Shown: in pieces, positions 31,452 through 39,233 of the stretch
Numbering within the stretch: the first letter of the stretch is position 1
Layout of the letters: every line of letters starts with the position of its first letter
IMG/VR virus record: IMGVR_UViG_3300009128_000003
Location: 51,051 to 115,050 of that record
Reading direction: 5' to 3' (one strand)
Length of the DNA: 64,000 bases
Source: a virus
The notes under the pieces: model-generated
What the model was told of the DNA's origin: nothing
The model's input: only the letters and a program-made list of their open reading frames with translations
The model's database searches: none
Program-made: the position numbers and the translations under genes

Positions 31452-31964
31452 CTACTGTTCGACGATCTGGCTAACTAATATTCCGATTGCCATTAACGCC
31501 ACGCCTCCGGTTAATCCCAGCGCAAATACTGCCGGCGTGGCGACTGCTGCAGCGCCGATCATCATGATTCCGCCGGCGCCGAGTCCGGTAGCTAGGGCTG
31601 CATCCGATAATGGATTACCCCCAAGCACCCCGTCGCCTTCTTGCATTGCGTCTGCCTCCGCTGCACCTTCCTGCGCAGCGGCTTGGACTTCGGGATCCTT
31701 CGCTGCCTGTTGTACAGCAGCCATGACTGCCGGACTTTGGGCGAGGACTTGAGCAAGCTCTTGTGCTTGTGTCATGTCAGGTTCGCGAGTTTGTAATCGT
31801 GGGGTTCGACGTGCGGAGGGCGACGGTGCGCCGGCGCCTACGCCAGCAATCTCCTTCATGCGCGTGACTTCTTTTTCTTCCTTGATTACTTCTGCCTTCT
31901 CATCCATAAAGTATCGTGGGTCGATTCTCCTGACGTTTTTTCTTGGTTTTCCCCATCTGGACAT
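31452..31964 (-). CDS. Module-C tagged membrane-prone protein, 170 residues
   Basis: Starts SRWGKPRKNVRRIDPRYF, then MDEKAEVIKEE, sharing IDPRYFMDEK with the 107-residue protein at 23325-23648, followed by RMKEIAGVG, which resembles the R-M-K-x-L-A-G-I tail of the scaffold. The middle is Gln/Ala/Glu-rich. The last 55 residues are hydrophobic and Gly/Ala-rich (GGIMMIGAAAVATPAVFA, TGGVALMAIGILVSQIV), probably one or two membrane segments. A late-promoter-like element lies 38 bases upstream. Function unknown; a head-internal protein that later inserts in a membrane is one possibility. Confidence 0.6.
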   Translation of the reverse strand: MSRWGKPRKNVRRIDPRYFMDEKAEVIKEEKEVTRMKEIAGVGAGAPSPSARRTPRLQTREPDMTQAQELAQVLAQSPAVMAAVQQAAKDPEVQAAAQEGAAEADAMQEGDGVLGGNPLSDAALATGLGAGGIMMIGAAAVATPAVFALGLTGGVALMAIGILVSQIVEQ

Positions 31965-31974
31965 GCTGTTCTCC

Positions 31975-32913
31975 TTATAGTGCTGATAGCAAATTCAACA
32001 GTAAATAGTTGTCATTATCTATAAATACAGCGTTCTTTTTTCTTTCTTCGAAAACTTCTTTCGACATGGACCCTACGTCTTCGTAGTCCGAAACATCGAT
32101 CTTATACATTTCGATATCATATTTAAGAAGTGTTTTGATGATTTTGTTTTCTTTGTCTCGCGCATCGGGGTCGAGGGCGATGTAGATTGGGGTATCGTTT
32201 GTGACGATTTTTCGGACCAGTTCGGAACCAGTTCGTAACGTGCTACCCAAGATAGGTACAGCGTTTCCGGCGATAATAGCATCAAAAATTCCTTCGACTA
32301 AAACTAAGTCTTTGTTCCAATCGATATATAGTTCATTAAATACAATATTCTTTGAAGCCTTCGGGTTCTTATACTTGTATGAGTCGCCGTTATAGGCTCT
32401 CGCAACAAAGTAACTTACGTCTCCTTCGCTGTCAAAAGAAGGAATAACAATCCTATTACGATATTCTCCGCTAAAACAATATCCAATTTTCCATTTAAGA
32501 ATATCCGTCTTGGTAAGTCCGCGCTTTTGTAAATATCTAAGCGCATACATGCCTGTGGCGGGGATATTGTCCGAACAGAGGCTTACGAATTCTTCCGGGA
32601 GTTCCGGTTTTTCCGCGTCTTCTCGACGCTCTGGTTCCATAAAGAGATCAGCAAATCTCTCAAGATCTGACCTGTTCGTAATTTCGTCCCATTTCTGTAG
32701 TTGTGTATACGAACCAAAACGCCTAACAACACGCCTAAGATTGCGACCGCGATAATCACAAACCCAGCACTTATAAAAACCTTTATCGAGATTAACAGAG
32801 AACTTACGCTTGTGGTGATTGCAGACCGGGCACGCGAAAAGTAGTTCGCTGCCTTTGTCTGCGTAGTTTCCAATTGCTGCATGTAGGATCTTCTTCGCTT
32901 CTTTCTTATTCAT
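31975..32913 (-). CDS. DnaG-like DNA primase
   Basis: A 312-residue primase. A zinc-binding domain has FACPVCNHH (C28, C31) and KCWVCDYRG (C49, C52). A later TOPRIM domain has VLVEGIFDAI (catalytic Glu, about 207-216) and IALDPDARDKENK (Asp pair, about 245-257). This domain order is that of DnaG and phage primases of the T7/T4 gp61 group, which make RNA primers for lagging-strand synthesis. No helicase domain follows, so the helicase must be elsewhere. The gene has its own sigma70-like promoter and lies just after a terminator, consistent with separate early expression. Confidence 0.88.
   Translation of the reverse strand: MNKKEAKKILHAAIGNYADKGSELLFACPVCNHHKRKFSVNLDKGFYKCWVCDYRGRNLRRVVRRFGSYTQLQKWDEITNRSDLERFADLFMEPERREDAEKPELPEEFVSLCSDNIPATGMYALRYLQKRGLTKTDILKWKIGYCFSGEYRNRIVIPSFDSEGDVSYFVARAYNGDSYKYKNPKASKNIVFNELYIDWNKDLVLVEGIFDAIIAGNAVPILGSTLRTGSELVRKIVTNDTPIYIALDPDARDKENKIIKTLLKYDIEMYKIDVSDYEDVGSMSKEVFEERKKNAVFIDNDNYLLLNLLSAL
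32002..32010 (-). promoter_or_regulatory. Possible late promoter element inside primase end
   Basis: The coding strand reads AACTATTTAC about 38 bases before ATG 31964, within the primase C-terminal codons. It is a weaker copy because it is in coding sequence. Confidence 0.25.
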
Positions 32914-32927
32914 ATGCCCTCATATAC

Positions 32928-32956
32928 AATCTAACATATGGTGGCTTGGCTGTCAA
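32928..32956 (-). promoter_or_regulatory. Sigma70-like promoter for the primase
   Basis: TTGACA (32956-32951) is separated by exactly 17 bases from TAGATT (32933-32928), and ATG 32913 follows after a GAGGG ribosome-binding site. The -35 box starts right after the T tract of the preceding terminator. The -35 region CTTGACAGCC is identical to that of the SbcCD promoter. Confidence 0.75.
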
Positions 32957-32983
32957 GCAAAAAAACCCCGCCGAAGCGAGGTT
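32957..32983 (-). terminator. Intrinsic terminator after the FKBP gene
   Basis: On the minus strand AACCTCGC pairs with GCGGGGTT (one G-U) around a TTCG tetraloop, followed by seven T residues. It lies about 20 bases after the FKBP stop and insulates it from the primase gene. Confidence 0.9.
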
Positions 32984-33004
32984 TTATTTGCCGATCAGAA
33001 TTAA

Positions 33005-33559
33005 TCAAGCTCCAAGTGCTTGGATAATCTGAGCCTTTGTGGACTTGGTGTTGACTGGCAACCCACGGGACTTTGCAACCTCTAGAAGCTCTGCTTTTTT
33101 CATTGAAGCAGACCAGTTAGCGGTGGTAGTCTCGGACTCGGCAGACATCAACTCAATCTCAAAGGTGAGTTCTTCGCCAGCGAGGGGATGGTTCATGTCC
33201 AGAATCACATTGTCTTCTTGAAGTTCGTGAATCTTAGCAAGGAAAGGACCTGCAGGACCATTTCCTTGAATAGTTTCGCCAACTAAAAACTCGAAATCTG
33301 GACCAAATGCCGTCTTCGGTACTGGCTGGAAGGCGTTCGGATTACGTAGACCGTACGCCTCGTCCGGTGCGAGAGTAAACGTCTTTGTCTCCCCCACACT
33401 CATTCCAACAACTGCGTTGTTAAATCCGAGAATCATGCGACCAGAACCGATTTCAAAATCGAGTGTCTCGCCGCGTACCCGCGAATTATCAAATTCGGTA
33501 CCATCAGTGAGGGTACCCCTGTAGTGGACTTTTACGTTATGTCCATTTGTTACTTTCAT
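33005..33559 (-). CDS. FKBP-type peptidyl-prolyl isomerase with SAP-like tail
   Basis: A 184-residue protein. The first 140 residues are FKBP/SlyD-like: VKVHYRGTLTDGTEFDNS, GSGRMILGFNNAVVGM and GETKTFTLAPDEAYG, with an inserted beta segment (LVGETIQGNGPAGPFLAKI) as in SlyD-type proteins. These isomerases catalyse cis-trans proline isomerisation and act as chaperones. The last 35 residues (MKKAELLEVAKSRGLPVN, TKAQIIQAL) look like a SAP helix-extended-helix motif that often binds DNA or nucleic acid. This fusion is unusual. It has its own sigma70-like promoter and terminator, a monocistronic unit, suggesting early or high expression. The SAP assignment is tentative. Confidence 0.85.
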   Translation of the reverse strand: MKVTNGHNVKVHYRGTLTDGTEFDNSRVRGETLDFEIGSGRMILGFNNAVVGMSVGETKTFTLAPDEAYGLRNPNAFQPVPKTAFGPDFEFLVGETIQGNGPAGPFLAKIHELQEDNVILDMNHPLAGEELTFEIELMSAESETTTANWSASMKKAELLEVAKSRGLPVNTKSTKAQIIQALGA

Positions 33560-33595
33560 TTTATCTCCTAGGTATGATGAAAGATCATCTTATGT

Positions 33596-33624
33596 ATATT
33601 AACATCGTTTAAATAGCTCGTCAA
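33596..33624 (-). promoter_or_regulatory. Sigma70-like promoter for the FKBP gene
   Basis: TTGACG (33624-33619) is followed after 17 bases by TAATAT (33601-33596); the start codon 33559 has TAGGAG 5 to 10 bases upstream. The spacer happens to contain CTATTTA, similar to the late element. It overlaps the stop region of the resolvase gene. Confidence 0.75.
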
Positions 33625-34187
33625 GCTTTTTCTTGATTATTTTGTTCTACCCTATAGCCAGCTTTGGCAACTATGATAGCATCAGCCCTATCATAGGACT
33701 CTGGCTTCGGGTTTCCGTGCTTGGTATACTCAATACTAAATGCTGGCTCATTCTCCAATAAGTGCTGCAGCACAACTTGTTTTGCCTTTTGTCCTCTCGG
33801 GACTTTAATGCCAGCTTGCTTGCGTGCGGATGAGGCGCCAATGAACTTTGGTTTGATCTCAAACAATTCATAAATTAACCACGATACGATTCCATTAAAG
33901 CGAGTGAGAGTTGATAGGGTTTTGGCGGACGATTTTCCGCCCATGAACATATGAAGAGACTGCTCAATATAAATGTGTTCAATGGGATATTCTGAGGATC
34001 CCACAAAGGCTTCATTATCGCACTGGTACATCTCGAACAAGTCTAAAAGCTTTTCTTTCAACACAATAGTCTTTTCAAATATATCCTTATACTTCCTCAA
34101 ATCAACTGAATCATAATAAAGAATCTGGTCGTCAGCAACAATAGCAAAGCCAGTGATGCTGGTTGAAATGTCAACCCCTAAAATCAT
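33621..34187 (-). CDS. RuvC-like Holliday junction resolvase
   Basis: A 188-residue RNase H-fold protein. GVDISTSITGFAIVADD at the N-terminus holds the first catalytic Asp (D6), EHIYIEQSL the Glu (about residue 73), and YDRADAIIVAKAGY near the C-terminus the final Asp pair. Spacing and order match RuvC-type and related phage resolvases, which cut four-way junctions and branched DNA before packaging or during recombination. A function alongside the SbcCD fusion in recombination-dependent replication is inferred. Three bases separate it from the small HESIH gene. No alternative start was preferred. Confidence 0.8.
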   Translation of the reverse strand: MILGVDISTSITGFAIVADDQILYYDSVDLRKYKDIFEKTIVLKEKLLDLFEMYQCDNEAFVGSSEYPIEHIYIEQSLHMFMGGKSSAKTLSTLTRFNGIVSWLIYELFEIKPKFIGASSARKQAGIKVPRGQKAKQVVLQHLLENEPAFSIEYTKHGNPKPESYDRADAIIVAKAGYRVEQNNQEKA

Positions 34188-34188
34188 T

Positions 34189-34530
34189 TTATACCTTGTA
34201 GTTTTTCCAGCTATATGACTGTCGAGTGTCTAAATAAGTTTGCGTATACATGTGTTCGTAAGCTTCTTGTTCAAATCTAATCTGAAAATATGCTTTGTTT
34301 TTGTCTCTGTATTTCACAAAGCCTCTTAGGTGGTCCCAGCCATACAATATATAAAAGAATACCACAAGTAATTCTTTTTGTTGAGCGATATGTATACTTT
34401 CGTGATTTAAAACGTCTTCGGACATTTCTTCTCGCGCAATTATAAAGGGATATAGGGTAATGGCGCAGATATCGATTACCCACGATATCGCTTTGAGAAA
34501 CCTTGGTGCTAAAATTACAATGGGCTTCAT
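34189..34530 (-). CDS. Small HESIH-motif putative metalloprotein, 113 residues
   Basis: The segment DVLNHESIHIAQQKELL (H43, E44, H47) matches the zinc-metallopeptidase H-E-x-x-H motif, and FEQEAYEHM (Glu about 89) about 40 residues later could supply the third ligand. Two hydrophobic stretches (about 13-31 and 54-65) may be membrane segments. Activity is not established; many small bacterial proteins share this N-H-E-x-I-H-x-x-Q-Q layout without known function. One base from the upstream structural gene and one from the resolvase, so cotranscribed. A role in lysis or host interference would be speculation. Confidence 0.6.
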   Translation of the reverse strand: MKPIVILAPRFLKAISWVIDICAITLYPFIIAREEMSEDVLNHESIHIAQQKELLVVFFYILYGWDHLRGFVKYRDKNKAYFQIRFEQEAYEHMYTQTYLDTRQSYSWKNYKV

Positions 34531-35964
34531 TTATACATCCATCTTCAATTTGAATGTATAGCTTTGATCTTCTTTTTTTAAAATTGGATTTGAAAGTGTT
34601 GCCAATCCAATTAAATTCTTGCTTTTGTCATATACTCCGATGCGCGAAATGTATACCTGCCTTTCGAACGAAGACGTATAATCAAAATTATTGGTCGTGC
34701 CGAAGCTTGAGCTAACGGTGTTCTTCATCAGCAGATTTGGATTTTCTTGATATACATGAGATGACGTGTAGTTAACTTTCTCTTGTCCAAATTTTAGAAA
34801 AGTTGGATTATTGGAATAGTTTGCCTCGCCGCGGCGCGCATGCGCAAAAAGTGTCATCACCTGAGTTTCGGTATTGCCCTTAAAGGACATGTCGAAGGAG
34901 ACATTGGCAAATGTTGAGTCTATGCCACCAGAACCTTTCACGGTCCCGTCATTTGCTCCAACGCCCCAATAGATCCATTTGGGTTTGACCGCGGAGGCAT
35001 CAATTAGCCTTGCAGTTTGATCGCTCATATCCCACGAGCCAGTTAAAATAACGATTCCTTCGTCATACATAACAACCCCAGCACAACTTCCACTGTATCC
35101 GAGTACGCCCGTTCCATCGTCAGTATCTGATTGTTGAATAAGCTCTCCGTTGCGACGATCATCTCTTAACTCGGCAACTAACGAGCCTGTCCAGTAGAAT
35201 TTCAAGGAGACGGTGCCGGGTTCAATTTTCGTTCCATAGAAAATAGATGGAATGTGAATCATATTAAGGGTTTGAGTGTCTTTGTCCCAAGTGGGTCCCT
35301 TCACAATATATTGCTGGCTTCTGGCGCCGTAAAAGTTTAAGCGATTCCGTAACGCGACGTAGTGCTTATTGTAGACCCCTGCTGAAGAGGAGGGGGTTTC
35401 GATATACTCGCGTGTAATGGACGAGGACAGAGGATATTGGAACGATTGGACTGCGCCGTAGGAATATTCAGTATTATATGAAACTGGCGCTACTGTTTTG
35501 AAGGACGAGCGGGCGCTGTCTTTTGAAATATATGCGTATATCGTGCCGTTGTTTGGCAAGAATGTGACGGGCTCGGTGGTGTCGTCATAGGCTTGCTTCA
35601 ATGCATTATAGCTTGCGGATGAATGAAGCCCCATAACGCCGCCGGGGTAGCCGAACGCTACCGGACCCTCGATCACTGCAGCGGTCTTTCCGCCGCCGGC
35701 GATGTTTCGGTTCGCCCAGTTCGATCTTCCCACGTTACCTGAATGGGGGCGATCTATGTTGTATTCATATAGACTAACGAAGCCGCGAGGGACATTCTTT
35801 ACTGTGCGTGCTTGCGAGCCCGTGTTCCGGTTGCCGGAGGATCCCGTCACTAACGACTCGTTATTATAGTATACGTAAGTGTCGAAAATGAAAAACTTAT
35901 TATGCGGCTGCGCCTTCATCGTGTTAAGAAAGAAGTCGTTTTCTCCTATCTTGCGGAACGCCAT
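34531..35964 (-). CDS. Virion structural protein, paralogue of the next gene, 477 residues
   Basis: A beta-rich protein starting AFRKIGENDFFLNTMKAQPH. Its C-terminal region has YSNNPTF, then VYISRIGVYDKSKNLIGLAT and LSNPILKK, matching the pattern at the end of the 382-residue protein at 35967-37115 (YSSNPTY, ITTVGLYNASNELLAVAK, LSEPLRK). The two are therefore diverged paralogues at least at the C-terminus. No named family was recognised. Their position among baseplate and tail genes suggests tail or baseplate periphery. No enzyme motif is seen. Confidence 0.65.
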   Translation of the reverse strand: MAFRKIGENDFFLNTMKAQPHNKFFIFDTYVYYNNESLVTGSSGNRNTGSQARTVKNVPRGFVSLYEYNIDRPHSGNVGRSNWANRNIAGGGKTAAVIEGPVAFGYPGGVMGLHSSASYNALKQAYDDTTEPVTFLPNNGTIYAYISKDSARSSFKTVAPVSYNTEYSYGAVQSFQYPLSSSITREYIETPSSSAGVYNKHYVALRNRLNFYGARSQQYIVKGPTWDKDTQTLNMIHIPSIFYGTKIEPGTVSLKFYWTGSLVAELRDDRRNGELIQQSDTDDGTGVLGYSGSCAGVVMYDEGIVILTGSWDMSDQTARLIDASAVKPKWIYWGVGANDGTVKGSGGIDSTFANVSFDMSFKGNTETQVMTLFAHARRGEANYSNNPTFLKFGQEKVNYTSSHVYQENPNLLMKNTVSSSFGTTNNFDYTSSFERQVYISRIGVYDKSKNLIGLATLSNPILKKEDQSYTFKLKMDV

Positions 35965-35966
35965 TT

Positions 35967-37115
35967 TTAGTAATCCAATCTAACTCTTAGCGTGATCTCG
36001 TTCGTAGGATCTTTTCGAAGCGGCTCTGAAAGCTTAGCGACCGCCAAGAGTTCGTTGCTAGCATTATACAGACCCACGGTTGTAATGTAGCTAATTGGTG
36101 GATCTGACGCCTTTTCTTTCACTCTGATTTTACTTGCGCTAGTATATGTGGGGTTCGAGCTATAGTTATACTTGTTGTGCGGAACGCGGCAGAAGTAAAT
36201 CTTAGAGTTGATCTCGGTTGTATTGTTAAACGAGATGTTTTGGATTCTCTCACGCACAATGTCGCACGAACCTGTAATGGTTCCCGTAACCATTGTTTGA
36301 ATGGCTGTGTAGGTGGCGCCGCCCATCGATTCAGAGACTATGGCTGTCGGAATTTGATTCGGTTGCCGGGGGGCGCCGGTGGATCCTGTTCCAAATACCG
36401 AGCTAGTTAATACAATAACTCCTGCCTGATACCATATGTTGCCTACCGCTATTCCTGTTGTACTGTATTGAGAACCAGACACATATAGGACGCCGTAGTC
36501 ACCGCCGGGGAGTCCGGACTTGTAGCCTCCGCTATCGCCGGACGAGGCGGAAGCATCGATAAGCGTGATAGAATATGCAGATGCGGTGGGATAATTCGAG
36601 CCAGCATTCCTGTGAGATCCTGTGCCGAGCGTCATGCTGAAGGTGCCTTTCTTAATTTGCTCTTTCATAAGAAGGCGCGATAGCGTAACGAAATAGCACG
36701 ATGTCATCTGCGCAGAATTGTCGCTGATATTCAAGTCGCTCTCAAAAATCTCAACAGTGTTGTTGCTGCCCGTATATCCCAAAAGTACTTGAGAGAATTG
36801 GTTATACATGTTGATCTTTTTGGCGACCTGTACGCCACTATAGCGCGCTGACGCAGAGAGAGTTTGCGCTGAGCCTGTCACAGCGGCTCCCTCATCAAAG
36901 CCGCAAGTAACATCAAAGAGATGGTTAGCCGAGGAGCTTAGATAAGGATAGTCGTAAGTCGACTGGAACATCCCGTGAGAATAGTTTTTGATGTTAAGAT
37001 CACTGTAGGTGCCCGAAACAATTGTGCCCGTCAGCGGTATTACTTCGTGTAATAGCGTCCGGGTTGTCGTGACATCTGTGTTTGTGTCGATATTTTCATA
37101 ATTCTGTACAGGCAT
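35967..37115 (-). CDS. Virion structural protein, paralogue, 382 residues
   Basis: Begins PVQNYENIDTNTDVTTTRTL and shares the C-terminal pattern with the 477-residue neighbour (paralogue). The middle is Ser/Thr/Gly-rich beta sequence with Cys-containing MTSCYFVTLSRLLM. Only 2 bases separate the pair. Because such duplicated pairs occur next to each other in this block, they likely form heteromeric or sequential layers of the same structure. Function unknown; localisation to the tail is inferred from the neighbourhood. Confidence 0.65.
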   Translation of the reverse strand: MPVQNYENIDTNTDVTTTRTLLHEVIPLTGTIVSGTYSDLNIKNYSHGMFQSTYDYPYLSSSANHLFDVTCGFDEGAAVTGSAQTLSASARYSGVQVAKKINMYNQFSQVLLGYTGSNNTVEIFESDLNISDNSAQMTSCYFVTLSRLLMKEQIKKGTFSMTLGTGSHRNAGSNYPTASAYSITLIDASASSGDSGGYKSGLPGGDYGVLYVSGSQYSTTGIAVGNIWYQAGVIVLTSSVFGTGSTGAPRQPNQIPTAIVSESMGGATYTAIQTMVTGTITGSCDIVRERIQNISFNNTTEINSKIYFCRVPHNKYNYSSNPTYTSASKIRVKEKASDPPISYITTVGLYNASNELLAVAKLSEPLRKDPTNEITLRVRLDY

Positions 37116-37131
37116 TTATAAACTCCTAATT

Positions 37132-38133
37132 TTAACTAACGTTCCTGATAATTCTAGCCGGCAATTGGATCACGGCAGATGTGTTGTTGCCGACAACGTA
37201 AACAACCGTATCTATATAATCGTAGGTGTCGGAGCCTCCGAATGGCGTGGCACTGATTACTCCATAATCATTATAAAGAGAGGATCTCGTGTCCGTGGAT
37301 CCCAATTCGCTCACGGTGTTGAAGACCACGCCACCGATGGTCCCTTTGGGTCCGTTGAGGGCACTCCACTGAGAAGCCCCTGATGATGTGTCTGTTATCG
37401 CGTCGGTTATGCCGGGGACAGTAAAGTTGTTGTAATTGGCTAGACCCGTCGCGGCGACACCGCTGATGCTGCCAGCGCCTACGGATAGGTTTGCCACGAG
37501 ATTATCCTCAAAATCGTTTGTAAAAGTGCTATTGGCGGCGAGTCCGGCGACTGACGCGATAAAGCGACCGTCTACTTGAACCGTAAAACTGCTATCTACC
37601 ATGTCGGTTGACACCAAAAACTTGCTGCGATTTGCCGCAGTAGATGCCAGCTTCGAGTTATTGATACCAGATTCGAACAAAATAATTCTACCGTCTCTCT
37701 GCGGCGTACCGGTGGCTTTTGAAATATACTTAGTATTGCCAATGCTGGTGGCGAGAGCTAGCTTGTTTGCTGTTGCTTGGTTGGTGGCAACATAATAAAC
37801 ACTTCCGGTCTTGAATACTGCCAGATCTGGAAGCAGTTCATTCATGTCAATTGCTGGCATATAAAGTAGCTGGGTATTTGTGATAGACAGTAGACCATAG
37901 TTGATGTTAGAGTTCATCTGGGTAGTCGCCTCTAATACGGGCGTCTGAAGTATCTCTAAGTCATAGTATGCCGAGCCTGATGGGTGATTCTTGTTATAGG
38001 TTGTATAGTTGATTTCATCATCGCCTAGGGCAAATTTCGAAATGCCAAAGTTGCCGTTTGCCATTCGTTTGCGACCGGTCTCAGTTAATACTGCATCAAG
38101 TATGATGTCGCCGGAGTTATCCAAAAAAGCCAT
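37132..38133 (-). CDS. Virion structural protein, paralogue of the next gene, 333 residues
   Basis: Begins AFLDNSGDIILDAVLTETG and contains KRMANGNFGISKFALGDDE, strongly matching the 342-residue protein at 38205-39233 (IILDAVLTDIGRKRM, AKFAMGDDEIDYG). Both end in a similar IDT-x-x-Y strand and I-R-I-T/I-R tail. They are clear paralogues. A looser match to the same pattern occurs near the N-terminus of the 485-residue protein at 46998. No named family was recognised. A late-promoter-like element precedes the gene by 20 bases. Confidence 0.7.
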   Translation of the reverse strand: MAFLDNSGDIILDAVLTETGRKRMANGNFGISKFALGDDEINYTTYNKNHPSGSAYYDLEILQTPVLEATTQMNSNINYGLLSITNTQLLYMPAIDMNELLPDLAVFKTGSVYYVATNQATANKLALATSIGNTKYISKATGTPQRDGRIILFESGINNSKLASTAANRSKFLVSTDMVDSSFTVQVDGRFIASVAGLAANSTFTNDFEDNLVANLSVGAGSISGVAATGLANYNNFTVPGITDAITDTSSGASQWSALNGPKGTIGGVVFNTVSELGSTDTRSSLYNDYGVISATPFGGSDTYDYIDTVVYVVGNNTSAVIQLPARIIRNVS

Positions 38134-38152
38134 TTATTATTTCCTCTCTTTC

Positions 38153-38161
38153 ATAAATAGT
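38153..38161 (-). promoter_or_regulatory. Candidate late promoter element
   Basis: The coding strand reads CAACTATTTATGAAAG in the 71-base gap between two paralogous structural genes, 20 bases before ATG 38133. Intergenic and clean. Confidence 0.5.
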
Positions 38162-38204
38162 TGGTATTTTGTTTGTTCTACTTATATAAGTACATTTCTT
38201 TGCT

Positions 38205-39233
38205 CTACGTACCGGCATATCTAGTGATCCTTATCGGTATTTGAAGCCGGGCGTTACTCGACAGCCCTTCAATGTATATAGTAGTATCAATATAATCGTA
38301 CAAATTGCCGTCGCTAAAAAGATCGGAGCTTCTTGTACCAAAAATATAATAGGAGTCGTCAGCGGTTGTTGTCGAGTCTCCACATAGTTCATTGAAAATG
38401 TTAAAATTAAGTGCTATTACTGTGCCGCGGGGACCTATGAGGGCTGAATTGGCATTCCTCACACTTGTGCCGGTACCGCTATTGCCGCCAAATATTTCAG
38501 TGTCTACTGCAGGAATCCTGTAACTCTCATAGTAATCTACGACTGGTGCTAATGATACTTTGATGTTCCTTTGTAGGGGTTCGAAGTTCATGTATAGATT
38601 ATTGGAAGCGTCGGTCTTAAAATATGAACCTTGGGGTTGACTTAGGACGTTCTCAACAAATCTTGAATCGACAGAAATAATGAAGTATGAATCATATAGG
38701 TTCATCTGCGTCACATATCTTTCTTTTGCCAATTTGTCGTCTGGGATCGATGTTGTCCCCAAAATGTTTATTCCTGACTCAATTAAAAGCTTGGTTTTCA
38801 ACTCAGAATTGCTTTCTAAAATATATTTATCCGAAGCCAGCGCTGTACTCAACTTGAGTTTTTCTGTGGTTTCATCATTCACTGACAGATAGTATCTCCC
38901 CACTTTGTGATCCGGGTAGGGGGTTGCTGATTCTGCTACTCTGTCATGATTTACAACAACCTCGGGCACGAAATAAATATCCAAACGTCCGTAATCTATA
39001 AGTCCGTGCAAAATTGCCGCGTTTTGTCCTGCAAACGCTTCCAAAACTGGAGTATTTTCGATGTTCGTCTGAGCGCTAAAGCTGTCTCCGGGCGCCCACA
39101 AGCCATAATCAATTTCGTCGTCTCCCATGGCGAATTTAGCAACTTTAAAGTCCCCTTGGACCATTCTTTTTCTGCCGATGTCGGTCAACACTGCGTCCAA
39201 TATGATGGTGTATGATGTGTCCTGAAAAGCCAT
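38205..39233 (-). CDS. Virion structural protein, paralogue, 342 residues
   Basis: Paralogue of 37132-38133 with the same N-terminal DIGRKRMVQGDFKVAKF and GDDEIDYG signature and a similar length. Differences in the middle (loops and insertions) suggest divergence into a related but distinct subunit. Overlaps the next gene by one base (TAATGG). Possible tail or baseplate protein; specific role unknown. Confidence 0.7.
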   Translation of the reverse strand: MAFQDTSYTIILDAVLTDIGRKRMVQGDFKVAKFAMGDDEIDYGLWAPGDSFSAQTNIENTPVLEAFAGQNAAILHGLIDYGRLDIYFVPEVVVNHDRVAESATPYPDHKVGRYYLSVNDETTEKLKLSTALASDKYILESNSELKTKLLIESGINILGTTSIPDDKLAKERYVTQMNLYDSYFIISVDSRFVENVLSQPQGSYFKTDASNNLYMNFEPLQRNIKVSLAPVVDYYESYRIPAVDTEIFGGNSGTGTSVRNANSALIGPRGTVIALNFNIFNELCGDSTTTADDSYYIFGTRSSDLFSDGNLYDYIDTTIYIEGLSSNARLQIPIRITRYAGT

